Positions 28,036 through 35,418 are shown, numbered from the stretch's first letter. The stretch is 64,000 nt of DNA from Zeimonas sp003577305 (GCA_030263385.1 SZOX01000008.1:40416-104415), one strand, 5' to 3'. The notes: a model not told the origin generated them from the sequence alone. Made by a program: numbers and translations.

Positions 28036-28680
28036 ATGACCACGTTTCCCCACTACGTTGCTGTGCCGAAGTCGGGCTTCGGGCCCGCGGTGCTCGTGCT
28101 GCACTCCTGGTGGGGCCTGAATCCGTTCTTCAAGAGGCTCTGCGACAGGTTTGCGCGTGCGGGGTTCGTTGCTCTCGCGCCGGATCTCTATGCGGGGCGT
28201 GTGGCGACCACACCAACGGAAGCGAAGGCGCTACGCTCCGAGTCCACAGCAAAGCGCAAGACACCCGCGTACAAGCTGCTCATTGCAGCAATCGAACAAC
28301 TCAGGACCAACGAAGCCGTGCAGGGCTCACGCGTTGCCCTGGTGGGCTTCTCCATGGGTGGCCACTGGGCACTTTGGTTGGCCCAGCGACCCGAACTGCC
28401 CATCGCTGAAACGGTCGTCTTCTATGCGGCAAGAGACGGGAACTACACCAAGAGCAAGTCGCGGTTTTTATTTCACTTCGCAGAGTCCGACGACTGGGTT
28501 TCTGCTGCTAGCGCCAAGAAGCTCAAGACAAGCCTAGCGACGGCCAACGCAGATGCGACGTACTACACCTATCCCGGCACAGCGCATTGGTTCTTCGAGA
28601 GCGACCGTAAGGATGCATACAACGAGACCGCCGCCGCGTCAGCGTGGAAACGTACTATCGTTTTCCTCAATGAGGTCTAA
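28036..28680 (+). CDS. cassette 1: dienelactone hydrolase family protein
   Basis: Alpha/beta hydrolase of 214 residues. The nucleophile elbow is GFSMGG near residue 108 with Ser in place of the usual Cys of dienelactone hydrolases; the acid is in FAESDDWVS near 155 and the His in PGTAHWFF near 190. N-terminal AVLVLHSWWGLNPFFKRLCD carries the oxyanion strand. It begins 10 bp after the attI crossover and its stop TAA lies within the R'' core of attC1. Being first in the array it should be the most strongly expressed from Pc. Substrate unknown. Confidence 0.85.
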   Translation: MTTFPHYVAVPKSGFGPAVLVLHSWWGLNPFFKRLCDRFARAGFVALAPDLYAGRVATTPTEAKALRSESTAKRKTPAYKLLIAAIEQLRTNEAVQGSRVALVGFSMGGHWALWLAQRPELPIAETVVFYAARDGNYTKSKSRFLFHFAESDDWVSAASAKKLKTSLATANADATYYTYPGTAHWFFESDRKDAYNETAAASAWKRTIVFLNEV

Positions 28681-28746
28681 CCAGTCGTTGCACCCGACGT
28701 GCGCCAGCCTGCGGCTGTCGCCCGCGGGTGAACTCCAGCGTTAGCC
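28675..28746 (+). repeat. attC: attC1
   Basis: R'' GTCTAAC (28675-28681) and R' GTTAGCC (28740-28746) bound a 72-bp imperfect palindrome. The R'' matches the start of cassette 1 (GTTAGAC) in inverse form, as it should for a circular cassette. Confidence 0.88.
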
Positions 28747-28761
28747 GCTTTAGGGAGAAGT

Positions 28762-29301
28762 ATGCGTCTCTACTTCCATCACGTTGGCGAATCTGGATCC
28801 CGGCGCGATTTTCCGCGTACGGTGTGGAACGACGTATCGGTTGAGGTCGTTGAGGACAACATCCCGCCAGATGATCCATTCCGATCACAAGTGTTGCGTG
28901 AACTGCACAGCAAGTTCCCTGATGGAAAGTTCAATTGCTGGGGCGTCCCCCAAGGCGCTTCAACAATCATCAAAAAGCTAACGACAGGGGATGTAGTGCT
29001 CCTCATTGAGAGCATCCGGCTTGCCGGCGACGTCCCGGCACTTTGTCAGGTCGAAGTCTTCTATCCCCGCATTTTCTCAAAGCTGTCTGTAGCTCTCTGG
29101 GGCGAAGGCCACTTCCCATACATTTTCTTCTTTCGCACCGAGCGCCTTAACCTAAGGTGGGATGAACTCAAAGAGGAACTCGGCTATGCCCCGCGCTTCG
29201 ATCCCCGCGGTAAGTTCTATTCTGTAAAGGAAGGTAGGCCGGATGGGTTCAGTAGTCATTCGGCGTTCGTAGAGTGGCTCCGTGCAAACAGACGCGGCTA
29301 A
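28762..29301 (+). CDS. cassette 2: hypothetical protein (possible PUA/EVE-like fold)
   Basis: A 179-residue soluble protein that I do not recognise with confidence. Segments GDVVLLIESIRLAGDVPALC, LSVALWGEGHFPYIFFFRTE and later FDPRGKFYSVKEG give a beta-barrel-like strand pattern, with Gly-hydrophobic-Trp features that recall PUA/EVE or ASCH domains. Those domains bind modified bases or RNA and occur in restriction-related proteins; this is only a suggestion. The gene starts 21 bp after the cassette junction, and its stop lies in the R'' core of attC2. Confidence 0.8.
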   Translation: MRLYFHHVGESGSRRDFPRTVWNDVSVEVVEDNIPPDDPFRSQVLRELHSKFPDGKFNCWGVPQGASTIIKKLTTGDVVLLIESIRLAGDVPALCQVEVFYPRIFSKLSVALWGEGHFPYIFFFRTERLNLRWDELKEELGYAPRFDPRGKFYSVKEGRPDGFSSHSAFVEWLRANRRG

Positions 29302-29353
29302 CAACTCAATCCAGCGGACGCGCTACGCGCGCCGCTGATTTCGGGCGTTAGAC
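29296..29353 (+). repeat. attC: attC2
   Basis: R'' GGCTAAC (about 29296-29302), R' GTTAGAC (29347-29353), inner arms CCAGCGGACGCGC and GCGCGCCGCTG. About 58 bp, the shortest class in the array. Confidence 0.85.
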
Positions 29354-29386
29354 CGCTGAGGCAAGTTCACAGGAAGGGGCAACGTC

Positions 29387-29734
29387 ATGGCGCAAGGTTC
29401 TTTGCTAAGCGGTATTCCAAAAGCCTGGCTCTTGGTTACTTGCACTCTCATATCATTTGCTATCGGCATTCTTGGATACGCGCTCACTCCAAGCAATTCT
29501 TCTGTCGCCATTCACTTCAGCCTGTCTGGCGAGCCAAATGGGTGGGCTACACCTGCTTTAGCCTTCTTCGTCATACCTGTCATTTGTGCGTCACTCATGC
29601 TGATTCAATTGCTTACACCGGCCCTCAAGCCTTCGGCAGATCGTTTAGAGAAAAACGTCCTTTCCATTGTTGCCGGTGCCGGCGGCATAGTTCTGGTGCT
29701 AGGCCAGGCATATATCTTTTGGCACGCGGTCTAA
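29387..29734 (+). CDS. cassette 3: small membrane protein, DUF1648-like
   Basis: A 115-residue membrane protein with three hydrophobic helices (about 13-33, 55-75 and 90-112). Between the first two lies SVAIHFSLSGEPNGWATP, which matches the DUF1648/SdpI-type motif (IPxHFxxxGxPNGW). SdpI-like proteins include immunity to secreted toxins, but most relatives have no known role. The gene has an AGGAAGGGG ribosome site and is lower in GC than the flanking chromosome. The stop is inside attC3. Confidence 0.75.
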   Translation: MAQGSLLSGIPKAWLLVTCTLISFAIGILGYALTPSNSSVAIHFSLSGEPNGWATPALAFFVIPVICASLMLIQLLTPALKPSADRLEKNVLSIVAGAGGIVLVLGQAYIFWHAV

Positions 29735-29840
29735 CAATTCGTTCAAGCCGAACTTGCTTCGTTCCGGCAAGCACATGGCAGAGAAAGCTTGCCATGTGCT
29801 TGCCTCCACTACGCAAGTCGGCTTAACTCAGGTGTTATAC
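29729..29840 (+). repeat. attC: attC3 (long form)
   Basis: R'' GTCTAAC (29729-29735) and R' GTTATAC (29834-29840), 112 bp. Inner arms TTCAAGCCGAACTTGC and GCAAGTCGGCTTAAC pair, with a further hairpin GGCAAGCACATGGCA / TGCCATGTGCTTGCC inside. Confidence 0.88.
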
Positions 29841-29889
29841 CGCGTAGCCATGCCTTGACATACCAAGAACAGTATAGGCATCATGCGGT

Positions 29890-30171
29890 ATGTGGCGCGT
29901 ATTCGAGCATCGCCGAGTGGAGCGGCAGCTCCGCGACGCCCCACGCGAGGTCCTGGTTCGCTACGAGAAGTGGAAGGACATCGTGGCTATGTCGGGGCAG
30001 CGTGGGCTGCGTCTGATCAAAGGCTTCCATGACGAAGCGTTGTCGGGGCAGTGGGCCGGGCACCGCGCCTCGCGACTCGGCATCCAGTGGCGCGTGATCT
30101 ATCGAGTCGAGGCTGCCGAAATCCGGGTTCTGGTGGTAGCGGTAACGGCCCATGACTACCGGAGAGCGTAG
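29890..30171 (+). CDS. cassette 4: RelE/HigB-type toxin
   Basis: A 93-residue RelE-superfamily protein, probably a ribosome-dependent mRNA interferase. It begins MWRVFEHRRVERQLRDAP and contains GLRLIKGFHDEALSGQWAGH near residue 41 and SRLGIQWRVIYRVEAAEIRV near 62, the family pattern in which basic residues on the central strands form the active face. The antitoxin gene starts immediately after the stop (toxin first, HigBA order). Such addiction pairs are frequent in chromosomal integron arrays and stabilise them. Confidence 0.82.
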   Translation: MWRVFEHRRVERQLRDAPREVLVRYEKWKDIVAMSGQRGLRLIKGFHDEALSGQWAGHRASRLGIQWRVIYRVEAAEIRVLVVAVTAHDYRRA

Positions 30172-30432
30172 ATGAAGGACTTTCACCCGGCGAAGAAACG
30201 CGTCGAGGTCTCCGTGGGAGAGTCGGTTCGCGTCCTGAGGGAGCTTCAGGAACTCAGCCAGAACGATCTTGCCGGGCTGACGGGTATCCCGCAGTCGACG
30301 ATCTCGGCAATCGAGAACGATCGCGTTCGACTTGGGGTCGAGCGCGCAAAGGTGCTTGCACGTGCGTTGAAGTGTCATCCCGGCGTGTTGGTGTTCCCCG
30401 GGTGGAACGTCGAACTTGCGAACGCGGCATAA
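30172..30432 (+). CDS. cassette 4: XRE-family antitoxin (HigA-type)
   Basis: An 86-residue helix-turn-helix protein. The domain spans about residues 15-65 with RVLRELQELSQNDLAGLTGI and PQSTISAIENDRVRLGVERA, the recognition helix being in the second. The N-terminal DFHPAKKRVEVSVGE would contact the toxin. The start directly abuts the toxin stop, and its own stop is in attC4. It should neutralise the toxin and repress the pair. Confidence 0.85.
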   Translation: MKDFHPAKKRVEVSVGESVRVLRELQELSQNDLAGLTGIPQSTISAIENDRVRLGVERAKVLARALKCHPGVLVFPGWNVELANAA

Positions 30433-30484
30433 CAGGTCATTGCAGCGGGCCGCCTTCAGCGGCTGCTGAACTCCGACGTTAGAG
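30427..30484 (+). repeat. attC: attC4
   Basis: R'' GCATAAC (30427-30433) and R' GTTAGAG (30478-30484), 58 bp, with arms TGCAGCGGGCCGCC and GGCTGCTGAACTC. Confidence 0.85.
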
Positions 30485-30503
30485 CGCAGAGGCCATAAGA
30501 GTG

Positions 30504-30521
30504 TATGGCAAAAACGCCATA
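30504..30521. promoter_or_regulatory. palindromic operator/promoter of brnTA cassette 5
   Basis: TATGGC (30504-30509) and GCCATA (30516-30521) flank 6 bp. A -10-like TATGCT lies at 30524-30529, only 10 bp before the toxin ATG. The same palindrome recurs at 42015-42032 before the truncated brnT copy. It is probably the site at which BrnA represses. Confidence 0.6.
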
Positions 30522-30539
30522 TCTATGCTATCGTAGTGC

Positions 30540-30830
30540 ATGAGCAAAGCCACGTTCGACTGGGACGTTCCGAAGAACAGGGAGAACGTCGAGAAGCACG
30601 GGGTTTCGTTCAACGAGGCTCAACGTGCGTTCGGGGATCCGAAGCGTGTCATCGCCGAGGACACCGCGCATAGCCAAAGCGAGAAGCGCTACTTCTGCTT
30701 CGGCGTTGTTGATGACGGCGTACTGACGGTTCGCTTTACTTGGAGGGCGAACGTCATAAGGATCATCGGCGCTGGATATTGGCGCAAGGGAAAGGTCATC
30801 TATGAGCGGGAAAATCAGATACAGCGATGA
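30540..30830 (+). CDS. brnT: cassette 5: BrnT-type ribonuclease toxin
   Basis: A 96-residue BrnT-family toxin (RelE-like fold RNase). Family blocks are FDWDVPKNRENVEKHGVSFN at residues 6-25, EAQRAFGDPKRVIAEDTAHS next, and the C-terminal VIRIIGAGYWRKGKVIYE, in which the usual ISARxAxxxE motif is altered to IIGAGYWRKG, so activity may be reduced. The antitoxin gene overlaps its end by 29 bp, the standard brnT-brnA order. A near-identical but truncated copy lies at 42050. Own promoter and operator upstream. Confidence 0.88.
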   Translation: MSKATFDWDVPKNRENVEKHGVSFNEAQRAFGDPKRVIAEDTAHSQSEKRYFCFGVVDDGVLTVRFTWRANVIRIIGAGYWRKGKVIYERENQIQR

Positions 30831-31083
30831 GCCTATCGGAGATCCGAAGGTCATTCGAGACTTCTTGCCATCGCCCGAGGATCTTGCCTTTCGTGAAGAG
30901 GACGTGAAGATCACGATTACTCTGAGCAAACGCAGCGTAGATTTCTTCAAAGACAAGGCCGCGGAGAGCGACACGCAGTATCAGCGAATGATCAGAAGGC
31001 TGCTAGACGCTTACGTAGAAGCGCACGCTGATGCTCTAACTGGTCGCTCAACGCGGACGGCCCGTAAGCGGGCCGCCGGTTAG
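30802..31083 (+). CDS. brnA: cassette 5: BrnA-type antitoxin
   Basis: A 93-residue BrnA-family antitoxin. The ribbon-helix-helix part is VKITITLSKRSVDFFKDKAA followed by YQRMIRRLLDAYVEAHAD (about residues 36-75). The N-terminal acidic part EPIGDPKVIRDFLPSPEDLA would cover the toxin. The last 14 residues (GRSTRTARKRAAG) are encoded by attC5 itself, so the recombination site contributes the protein tail. Confidence 0.85.
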   Translation: MSGKIRYSDEPIGDPKVIRDFLPSPEDLAFREEDVKITITLSKRSVDFFKDKAAESDTQYQRMIRRLLDAYVEAHADALTGRSTRTARKRAAG

Positions 31084-31097
31084 CTCGGACGTTATGC
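31034..31097 (+). repeat. attC: attC5 (overlaps antitoxin coding sequence)
   Basis: R'' CTCTAAC (31034-31040) and R' GTTATGC (31091-31097), 64 bp. R'' is the exact inverse of the cassette 5 start GTTAGAG. The brnA frame reads through the site to a TAG at 31081-31083. Confidence 0.85.
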
Positions 31098-31116
31098 CGC
31101 TGAAGTTGGCAGCCTC

Positions 31117-31145
31117 TTGTGCGAGCTACAGAATGTAGCTACAAT
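31117..31145 (+). promoter_or_regulatory. promoter and operator of brnTA cassette 6
   Basis: A -35 TTGTGC (31117-31122), a 17-bp spacer and a -10 TACAAT (31140-31145), with a palindrome AGCTACA/TGTAGCT (31124-31140) filling the spacer. The ATG is 5 bp after the -10, so the mRNA is probably leaderless. Confidence 0.6.
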
Positions 31146-31150
31146 GCGAG

Positions 31151-31426
31151 ATGGAGTTCACCTGGCACGAACCGAAGCGTGCGAGTAACGTGCGCGAGCA
31201 TGGCTTGGACTTCGTCGATGCCGAGAGCGTCTTCGAGGGACTGACCTTCACGTTCGAAGACGATCGGTTCGAGTACGGTGAGCGTCGTTTCGTCACGCTG
31301 GGACTCTTGGCAGGGGTGCCGGTGTCGATTGTTCACACCGAGACCGAGCATGAAATCCACATCATCTCCTTCCGCAAAGCGACAAGGCGTGAAGCGCAGC
31401 GGTACTTCGAAGAAGTCAGAGACTGA
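31151..31426 (+). CDS. brnT: cassette 6: BrnT-type ribonuclease toxin
   Basis: A 91-residue BrnT-family toxin. Conserved blocks: FTWHEPKRASNVREHGLDFV (3-22), DAESVFEGLTFTFEDDR, YGERRFVTLGLLAGVPVSIV, and the C-terminal active motif IHIISFRKATRREAQRYFEE, which matches the canonical ISxRxAxxxE form and so looks functional. It is distant from the cassette 5 toxin. The antitoxin overlaps its last 77 bp. Confidence 0.9.
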   Translation: MEFTWHEPKRASNVREHGLDFVDAESVFEGLTFTFEDDRFEYGERRFVTLGLLAGVPVSIVHTETEHEIHIISFRKATRREAQRYFEEVRD

Positions 31427-31664
31427 TTGGTCTCGCCTGTTCGATCCTTCGGACAAGGCAAAGCCGACGACGGAGCATCCCGAGGCAGACCTTGGAAAGG
31501 TGGTACGCGGCATCGTTCGTCGCGGCTTGAAGCCTGCTCCCTCGAAGACTTTGATCTCGCTCCGATTGGACGAGGACGTGATCGAGTGGTTCAAGGCGCA
31601 AGGACCGGGGTACCAGACGCGGATCAATGCGGTGTTGAGAGCATTCCGTGACGCATCGGCATAA
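31350..31664 (+). CDS. brnA: cassette 6: BrnA-type antitoxin
   Basis: A 104-residue antitoxin. The C-terminal ribbon-helix-helix domain is KTLISLRLDEDVIEWFKAQG followed by YQTRINAVLRAFRDA (about 66-102), strongly BrnA-like (the GPGYQTRINAVL motif). The N-terminal 60 residues, with ETDWSRLFDPSDKAKPTTEH, bind the toxin. ATG 31350 lies in the toxin gene; the overlap is larger than usual, so the true start could be later. The stop is within attC6. Confidence 0.85.
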   Translation: MKSTSSPSAKRQGVKRSGTSKKSETDWSRLFDPSDKAKPTTEHPEADLGKVVRGIVRRGLKPAPSKTLISLRLDEDVIEWFKAQGPGYQTRINAVLRAFRDASA

Positions 31665-31724
31665 CAGGTTGCTCGAGCGGACAGCGCACCTGCGGCCCGC
31701 TGCCGCTCAGCGCCGACGTTAGGC
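31659..31724 (+). repeat. attC: attC6
   Basis: R'' GCATAAC (31659-31665), R' GTTAGGC (31718-31724), 66 bp. It is nearly identical to attC11 (36129-36194), sharing AACAGGTTGCTC and AGCGGACAGCGC. Confidence 0.88.
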
Positions 31725-31727
31725 CTC

Positions 31728-32189
31728 ATGACCCCAGAACAAGAATCTGCGATTGCTGCATTCTTTGAGTCCGTTGCGCGCCTCGAGGAACTAGAAATCA
31801 TCCGTTCCTCCCGCTTCCTTGGCGATATCGGCGAGTTCATGTGCAGTAAGGCATTCGGAACCGAACTTTCGCCTCAACTGCGCCAGCGCGGCCACGACGG
31901 CATGAGCGGACAGGATCGAGTTCAGATCAAGTTCAACAACTCCACTAAGGGCAACAACATCAACGTTGGCAACCCCAAGGACTACGAAGTCCTTGTCGTG
32001 GTCATCGGCCCAAACAGCAAGCTGCGCGAGAAAGATCACGGCCCGTCTGAGTTCCGGCTCTATCGCTACACGAGGACAGAAGTGCTTGCATGGAAGAGTC
32101 GGAGTGGAGACTTCTACTGCGCCAAGTCCCGTCTGGCAGCGTGCAAGTCCAAACACAACTTCACACGCTCGGTCATGAACTCGAAATGA
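31728..32189 (+). CDS. cassette 7: putative PD-(D/E)XK-like nuclease, small
   Basis: A 153-residue soluble protein. The segment GDIGEFMCSKAFG (Glu36), then GHDGMSG (Asp57) and RVQIKFN (Gln66, Lys68) spaces an E - D - QxK set as in restriction-endonuclease-like folds with a variant (D/E)XK motif. The pattern also occurs in uncharacterised single-domain nuclease-like families. The C-terminal half (LVVVIGPNSKLRE, FRLYRYTRTEVLAW) gives the remaining strands. The gene starts 9 bp after the junction. The nuclease role is inference from motif spacing. Confidence 0.7.
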   Translation: MTPEQESAIAAFFESVARLEELEIIRSSRFLGDIGEFMCSKAFGTELSPQLRQRGHDGMSGQDRVQIKFNNSTKGNNINVGNPKDYEVLVVVIGPNSKLREKDHGPSEFRLYRYTRTEVLAWKSRSGDFYCAKSRLAACKSKHNFTRSVMNSK

Positions 32190-32190
32190 G

Positions 32191-32316
32191 GCCTAACCCT
32201 TCGTTGGAGCCGACTCGCACCGGCATGGCACTTGGCCCGCTTCCCGGAGTGGTCAATCATCCGTCCGGCGGGCCAAGCGCCATCCCGGCGCTCGCGGCTC
32301 AGCTCAAACGTTAGGT
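32191..32316 (+). repeat. attC: attC7 (longest site, 126 bp)
   Basis: R'' GCCTAAC (32191-32197) and R' GTTAGGT (32310-32316). Outer arms TTGGAGCCGA and GCGGCTCAGCTCAA pair, with inner GGCACTTGGCCCGC / GCGGGCCAAGCGCC. R'' is the inverse of the cassette 7 start GTTAGGC. Confidence 0.88.
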
Positions 32317-32323
32317 GTCGCGG

Positions 32324-32761
32324 ATGCTGCAACCTTTCCTGGCCGGTCTTCCGAGGTACCTCGTCGAATTAATGATGCGGGAATACGAATACAAGTGCCG
32401 GCGTCTTTCAAACTGGCAAGAGCGATCCCGCTCACAACGTCTCCGCCCCTACTTGGAGAAGACTGCAGTCATCCAACAAGTCATTGCGCTGGGAATTTAC
32501 TACCGACAGGTGATAGCACCGCTCACAAGCGCAGGAAACTTTGTTCATCGACTGCAGAGCCAACACGAACTAGGGCTGCAGGTGGCTGGCAAGACGGTAA
32601 CACCCGATCTTCACTTCTCCCTAGAAGCAGCGCGCATCCGATTTCAACAACTGTCGCGGTCGTTCGGTCTAGAAGAAAACTTCTTCGCGATTAGCGATCT
32701 CAACCAGATCGTCATGAGTCTTGTGCGCCTGGAGGAACGCAGAACTAATGGCAACTTCTAG
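32324..32761 (+). CDS. cassette 8: helical protein of unknown function (gene A of a pair)
   Basis: A 145-residue, largely alpha-helical protein that I do not recognise, with no membrane segment. It has basic clusters (YEYKCRRLSNWQERSRSQR near 22-40) and amphipathic helices to the end (SDLNQIVMSLVRLEERR). A GTG at 32315 could extend it by three codons. Its stop overlaps the start of the nuclease-like gene by 14 bp, so the two products are made together and probably act together. Low GC for this genome. Confidence 0.7.
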   Translation: MLQPFLAGLPRYLVELMMREYEYKCRRLSNWQERSRSQRLRPYLEKTAVIQQVIALGIYYRQVIAPLTSAGNFVHRLQSQHELGLQVAGKTVTPDLHFSLEAARIRFQQLSRSFGLEENFFAISDLNQIVMSLVRLEERRTNGNF

Positions 32762-33506
32762 ATCACCATTCCGAGACAACGCGTTGTTCGAACGCGAAAT
32801 TGCCGACTTTCTCGGCCGCTTTCGGAGCTTGTTCTCTCAGCAGATACAAAGGACCTCGGCGTTTTTCGAAATCGCCTGCTACAACGATCTTGTTCGCTAC
32901 TATGAGAACATAGGCTTCACTGTTATCCCGAAGAACATTCAGCCTCGCAACAGGCAGTTTGTCTACGCATTAAGCGCCAGCGCGAAGCCGGCCAACTGCT
33001 CGTTCTTCTTGCTTGAAAAGCGCTACGCCACCCACGGGACCAAAGCCTTTGAGCTTCGGCACAACCTGCGGATTCAGTCTTCCCACGACCCCGGAGTTTT
33101 TGTCAGTCCTGACTACGTCGTAGTCAATCCTGGTTCAGTCGAATCGCTTCGTGACCCGCACTATTACAACGGGAAGGTTGACTACGACTATGTCAGCGCC
33201 GCCAATCTCCAGACGTTCGCTGAGACTAAGCACTATTTGCCTAGCCCTGAGCTGATCTTAAATTTCGTAGGCTTGGTTAATGAACTCATGCCATCCTTGA
33301 TGGTTGGCACCGCGGCAAAGAGCACACCCAAGCATCTAGGGCCATCGCTTTTCATTTCCGGCTCAGGCAACACCCATCACGAGAAGATCAAGTTGAGCTT
33401 GGCTCGTCGATACCGTATCAACGTGTTTCTGGGGCTCTTTGCGCGGCGATCACAGATCTACTCAATCAGGAATCAAGGCAATCTCATCAAGATCGGAACG
33501 CGATGA
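32748..33506 (+). CDS. cassette 8: putative PD-(D/E)XK nuclease (gene B of a pair)
   Basis: A 252-residue protein. Residues 117-126 (VFVSPDYVVV, with Pro121-Asp122) and 157-162 (FAETKH, Glu159 and Lys161) form a PD...ExK pair of the correct order and local hydrophobic strand context for a PD-(D/E)XK nuclease. The next helix ELILNFVGLVNELMPSLM fits the fold. An N-terminal helical part (1-55) may recognise DNA or the partner. It follows the helical gene A with overlapping frames. I found no known two-gene system with this look; a defence role is inferred from fold and from neighbouring cassettes. Confidence 0.65.
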   Translation: MATSRSPFRDNALFEREIADFLGRFRSLFSQQIQRTSAFFEIACYNDLVRYYENIGFTVIPKNIQPRNRQFVYALSASAKPANCSFFLLEKRYATHGTKAFELRHNLRIQSSHDPGVFVSPDYVVVNPGSVESLRDPHYYNGKVDYDYVSAANLQTFAETKHYLPSPELILNFVGLVNELMPSLMVGTAAKSTPKHLGPSLFISGSGNTHHEKIKLSLARRYRINVFLGLFARRSQIYSIRNQGNLIKIGTR

Positions 33507-33507
33507 C

Positions 33508-33579
33508 ACCTAACCCTTCCATCGAGAGGACGTCAAAAGGGCTGCGCCCTTGCGCCCCCTCTCATGTCAAACGTTAGGC
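33508..33579 (+). repeat. attC: attC8
   Basis: R'' ACCTAAC (33508-33514) and R' GTTAGGC (33573-33579), 72 bp; R'' is the exact inverse of the cassette 8 start GTTAGGT. It shares CCTTCCATCGAGAGGACGTC and CCTCTCATGTCAAACG with attC10. Confidence 0.9.
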
Positions 33580-33586
33580 ATTGCAG

Positions 33587-34765
33587 ATGCCTATGAAGAC
33601 CTCCACCCTCCACGCGCTTATCACTGCCCGCACGCTTCATGACGAGGCGCGCCGGCTCGTTCTCGCGGGTGATCGGCACATGTCCTCTGCAGGCCTCATC
33701 CTGCTTCAGGACGCTCTTGAAATTGTCTTTCTCGGCCTCTTGGTTGAGAAGGACGTAGACGAGAAGAAGGCTCTCGAGTCCAAGAGCTTCGACGAACTGA
33801 TCGGGGAGCTCAAGAAGTCTGGGGTTACGGTGCCTAAGTCTGGGACATTGAAAGCGCTAAACAAGCAGCGAGTCATTACCAAGCACTACGGCCAACTTGC
33901 CGAGCCGCTGACCGTGCAGACCTACGCCGAGGCGGCCGATACCGCAATCGAAGCAATAGTCCAAGAAGTACTTGGACGGCGGTATCGAGAGATCTTCCTT
34001 GCGGACCTACTGTCAGAAGGGGAGGCGAAGGCGCTTCTTTCCGAAGCCGCTACGCTTCTTGAGCAGGGGCGCTTCCTCGACTCTCTCATCGCCGTCCGTA
34101 AGGCTCTGTTTGTCGAAATCGAGAGCGAGTATTGCGTGCACAAGTGGGCCGACGCAGAGCCAAATGAGCCGCTTGGCCTGCTTTCGATCGCTCGAGGAGG
34201 AATGAAGGCGCCATACTGGACGCGAAATCGTGAGTGGATCCGACAGCATGTTTCGACGCCGTTCAACTTCATCCAGATTGACCACGAGAAGCTCCGCATC
34301 GACGCAATCGAGTGGGGAGTAAACACTCCCGAACTCGAAAACCTTCGGCGCCTCACTCCAGATGTCTTCCGCGCTGACAAGGATGCGCCATGGCAGGTGC
34401 AGTACGATCTTCAGTTTCCCCCTAACGATGCAAACGCCCCAAACGCGCGCTATTGCCTCGATCGAGCAATCTCGGTCCTTCTGCGGAAGCAGCAGCACAC
34501 TAATGCCCGCCGTTGGCCCCGGCGCGATGTTGATTTCGACCCTCCAGCCATCTACCTCGATGCCCCGGTCTTTTCTAAGGCCCGCCAGGACTCAGAGGTA
34601 GTGCATCGAATCAACGAGGACTATCGGTACCGACTCATAACCAGGGTCTCAGGCTTTGATCCGGAAGAGCATTACTACACCATCAGCGGACACCGACCAG
34701 TTGAAGGCAACGACTTCGGAACCGATTGGATACACGGCTACTTGCTTGTCCAGGGCGATAGCTAA
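33587..34765 (+). CDS. cassette 9: large hypothetical protein with HEPN-like N-terminal domain
   Basis: A 392-residue protein. The first 130 residues are helical and contain ALNKQRVITKHYGQ, where Arg-x4-His resembles the RNase motif (Rx4-6H) of HEPN domains. A second helical repeat (about 130-190, AKALLSEAATLLEQGRFLDS) follows. The C-terminal 200 residues are mixed and unrecognised, ending FGTDWIHGYLLVQGD. HEPN RNases are common in abortive-infection and toxin-antitoxin systems. No separate antitoxin is in the cassette. ATG 33587 chosen; 33593 is also possible. Function not established. Confidence 0.7.
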   Translation: MPMKTSTLHALITARTLHDEARRLVLAGDRHMSSAGLILLQDALEIVFLGLLVEKDVDEKKALESKSFDELIGELKKSGVTVPKSGTLKALNKQRVITKHYGQLAEPLTVQTYAEAADTAIEAIVQEVLGRRYREIFLADLLSEGEAKALLSEAATLLEQGRFLDSLIAVRKALFVEIESEYCVHKWADAEPNEPLGLLSIARGGMKAPYWTRNREWIRQHVSTPFNFIQIDHEKLRIDAIEWGVNTPELENLRRLTPDVFRADKDAPWQVQYDLQFPPNDANAPNARYCLDRAISVLLRKQQHTNARRWPRRDVDFDPPAIYLDAPVFSKARQDSEVVHRINEDYRYRLITRVSGFDPEEHYYTISGHRPVEGNDFGTDWIHGYLLVQGDS

Positions 34766-34831
34766 CTCCTCAATCAGCCGAACGCTTGCCGGCCTGCGAC
34801 CTCCGAGTGCCGGCTATTTCGAACGTTAGGC
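34760..34831 (+). repeat. attC: attC9
   Basis: R'' AGCTAAC (34760-34766), R' GTTAGGC (34825-34831), 72 bp, with the pairing arms GCCGAACGCTTGCCGGC and GTGCCGGCTATTTCGAAC. Confidence 0.85.
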
Positions 34832-34844
34832 GTCACACCACCGA

Positions 34845-35402
34845 ATGACTCGACACGCAAGAAACAGGAAAGCACTTGGTGGCGCATCTATGAATGCGAC
34901 TAAAGCATTCGACGCCTTGAGTTCCCCGAAGTACCAAGGCATCCCCATGCCTGAGAAGGACGCTTGGCTAATGGCCGCGGTACTCCACTGCGATCTCTGC
35001 AGACTCGTGGTTTCACTCGACGAATGTGAGCCCGGAATCGCCAGCTTGCTTTCGATGGCTGACATAGTCTCGAAGCTTTACGAAGCAAAGGCTTGGTATT
35101 TCAAATCCGGTGCAATGGCTCTACGCGAGATTGCGGAGGGAAAGCGCTGCGGCGTAACGTTCGTCGATTCAAGATTGAAGGAATTGAAGTCGCTGCACCC
35201 GCTACTCGAGGTAGAAAAGTACGGCATCTACCGAAACAAGATCGGGTACCACTACGGCGCTGATACACCCGAATACCTTGCTCGCTTTGGGCAAGAAGAC
35301 TCGGATCACTTCTACGCTCTGCTCATCAACTTCGTCCGTTTCTCCGGTGAATGGGCGAAGCTCACAAGGACGGTGGTTCAGGAGAGGGCAGCGACCACAT
35401 GA
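34845..35402 (+). CDS. cassette 10: HEPN-like helical protein
   Basis: A 185-residue all-helical protein (or 170 if the ATG at 34890 is used; neither has a strong ribosome site, the latter slightly better). Near residue 140 it reads YGIYRNKIGYHYGADT, in which Arg-x5-His is a textbook HEPN RNase motif (R-N-K-x-x-x-H). Helices before (LKELKSLHPLLEVEK) and after (YALLINFVRFSGEWAKL) fit a HEPN bundle. It follows cassette 9, which also has a HEPN-like motif, so two such genes are adjacent but in separate cassettes. Role unknown; RNase in defence is the likely guess. Confidence 0.72.
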   Translation: MTRHARNRKALGGASMNATKAFDALSSPKYQGIPMPEKDAWLMAAVLHCDLCRLVVSLDECEPGIASLLSMADIVSKLYEAKAWYFKSGAMALREIAEGKRCGVTFVDSRLKELKSLHPLLEVEKYGIYRNKIGYHYGADTPEYLARFGQEDSDHFYALLINFVRFSGEWAKLTRTVVQERAATT

Positions 35403-35418
35403 CTGCTCAAGAACCGAC

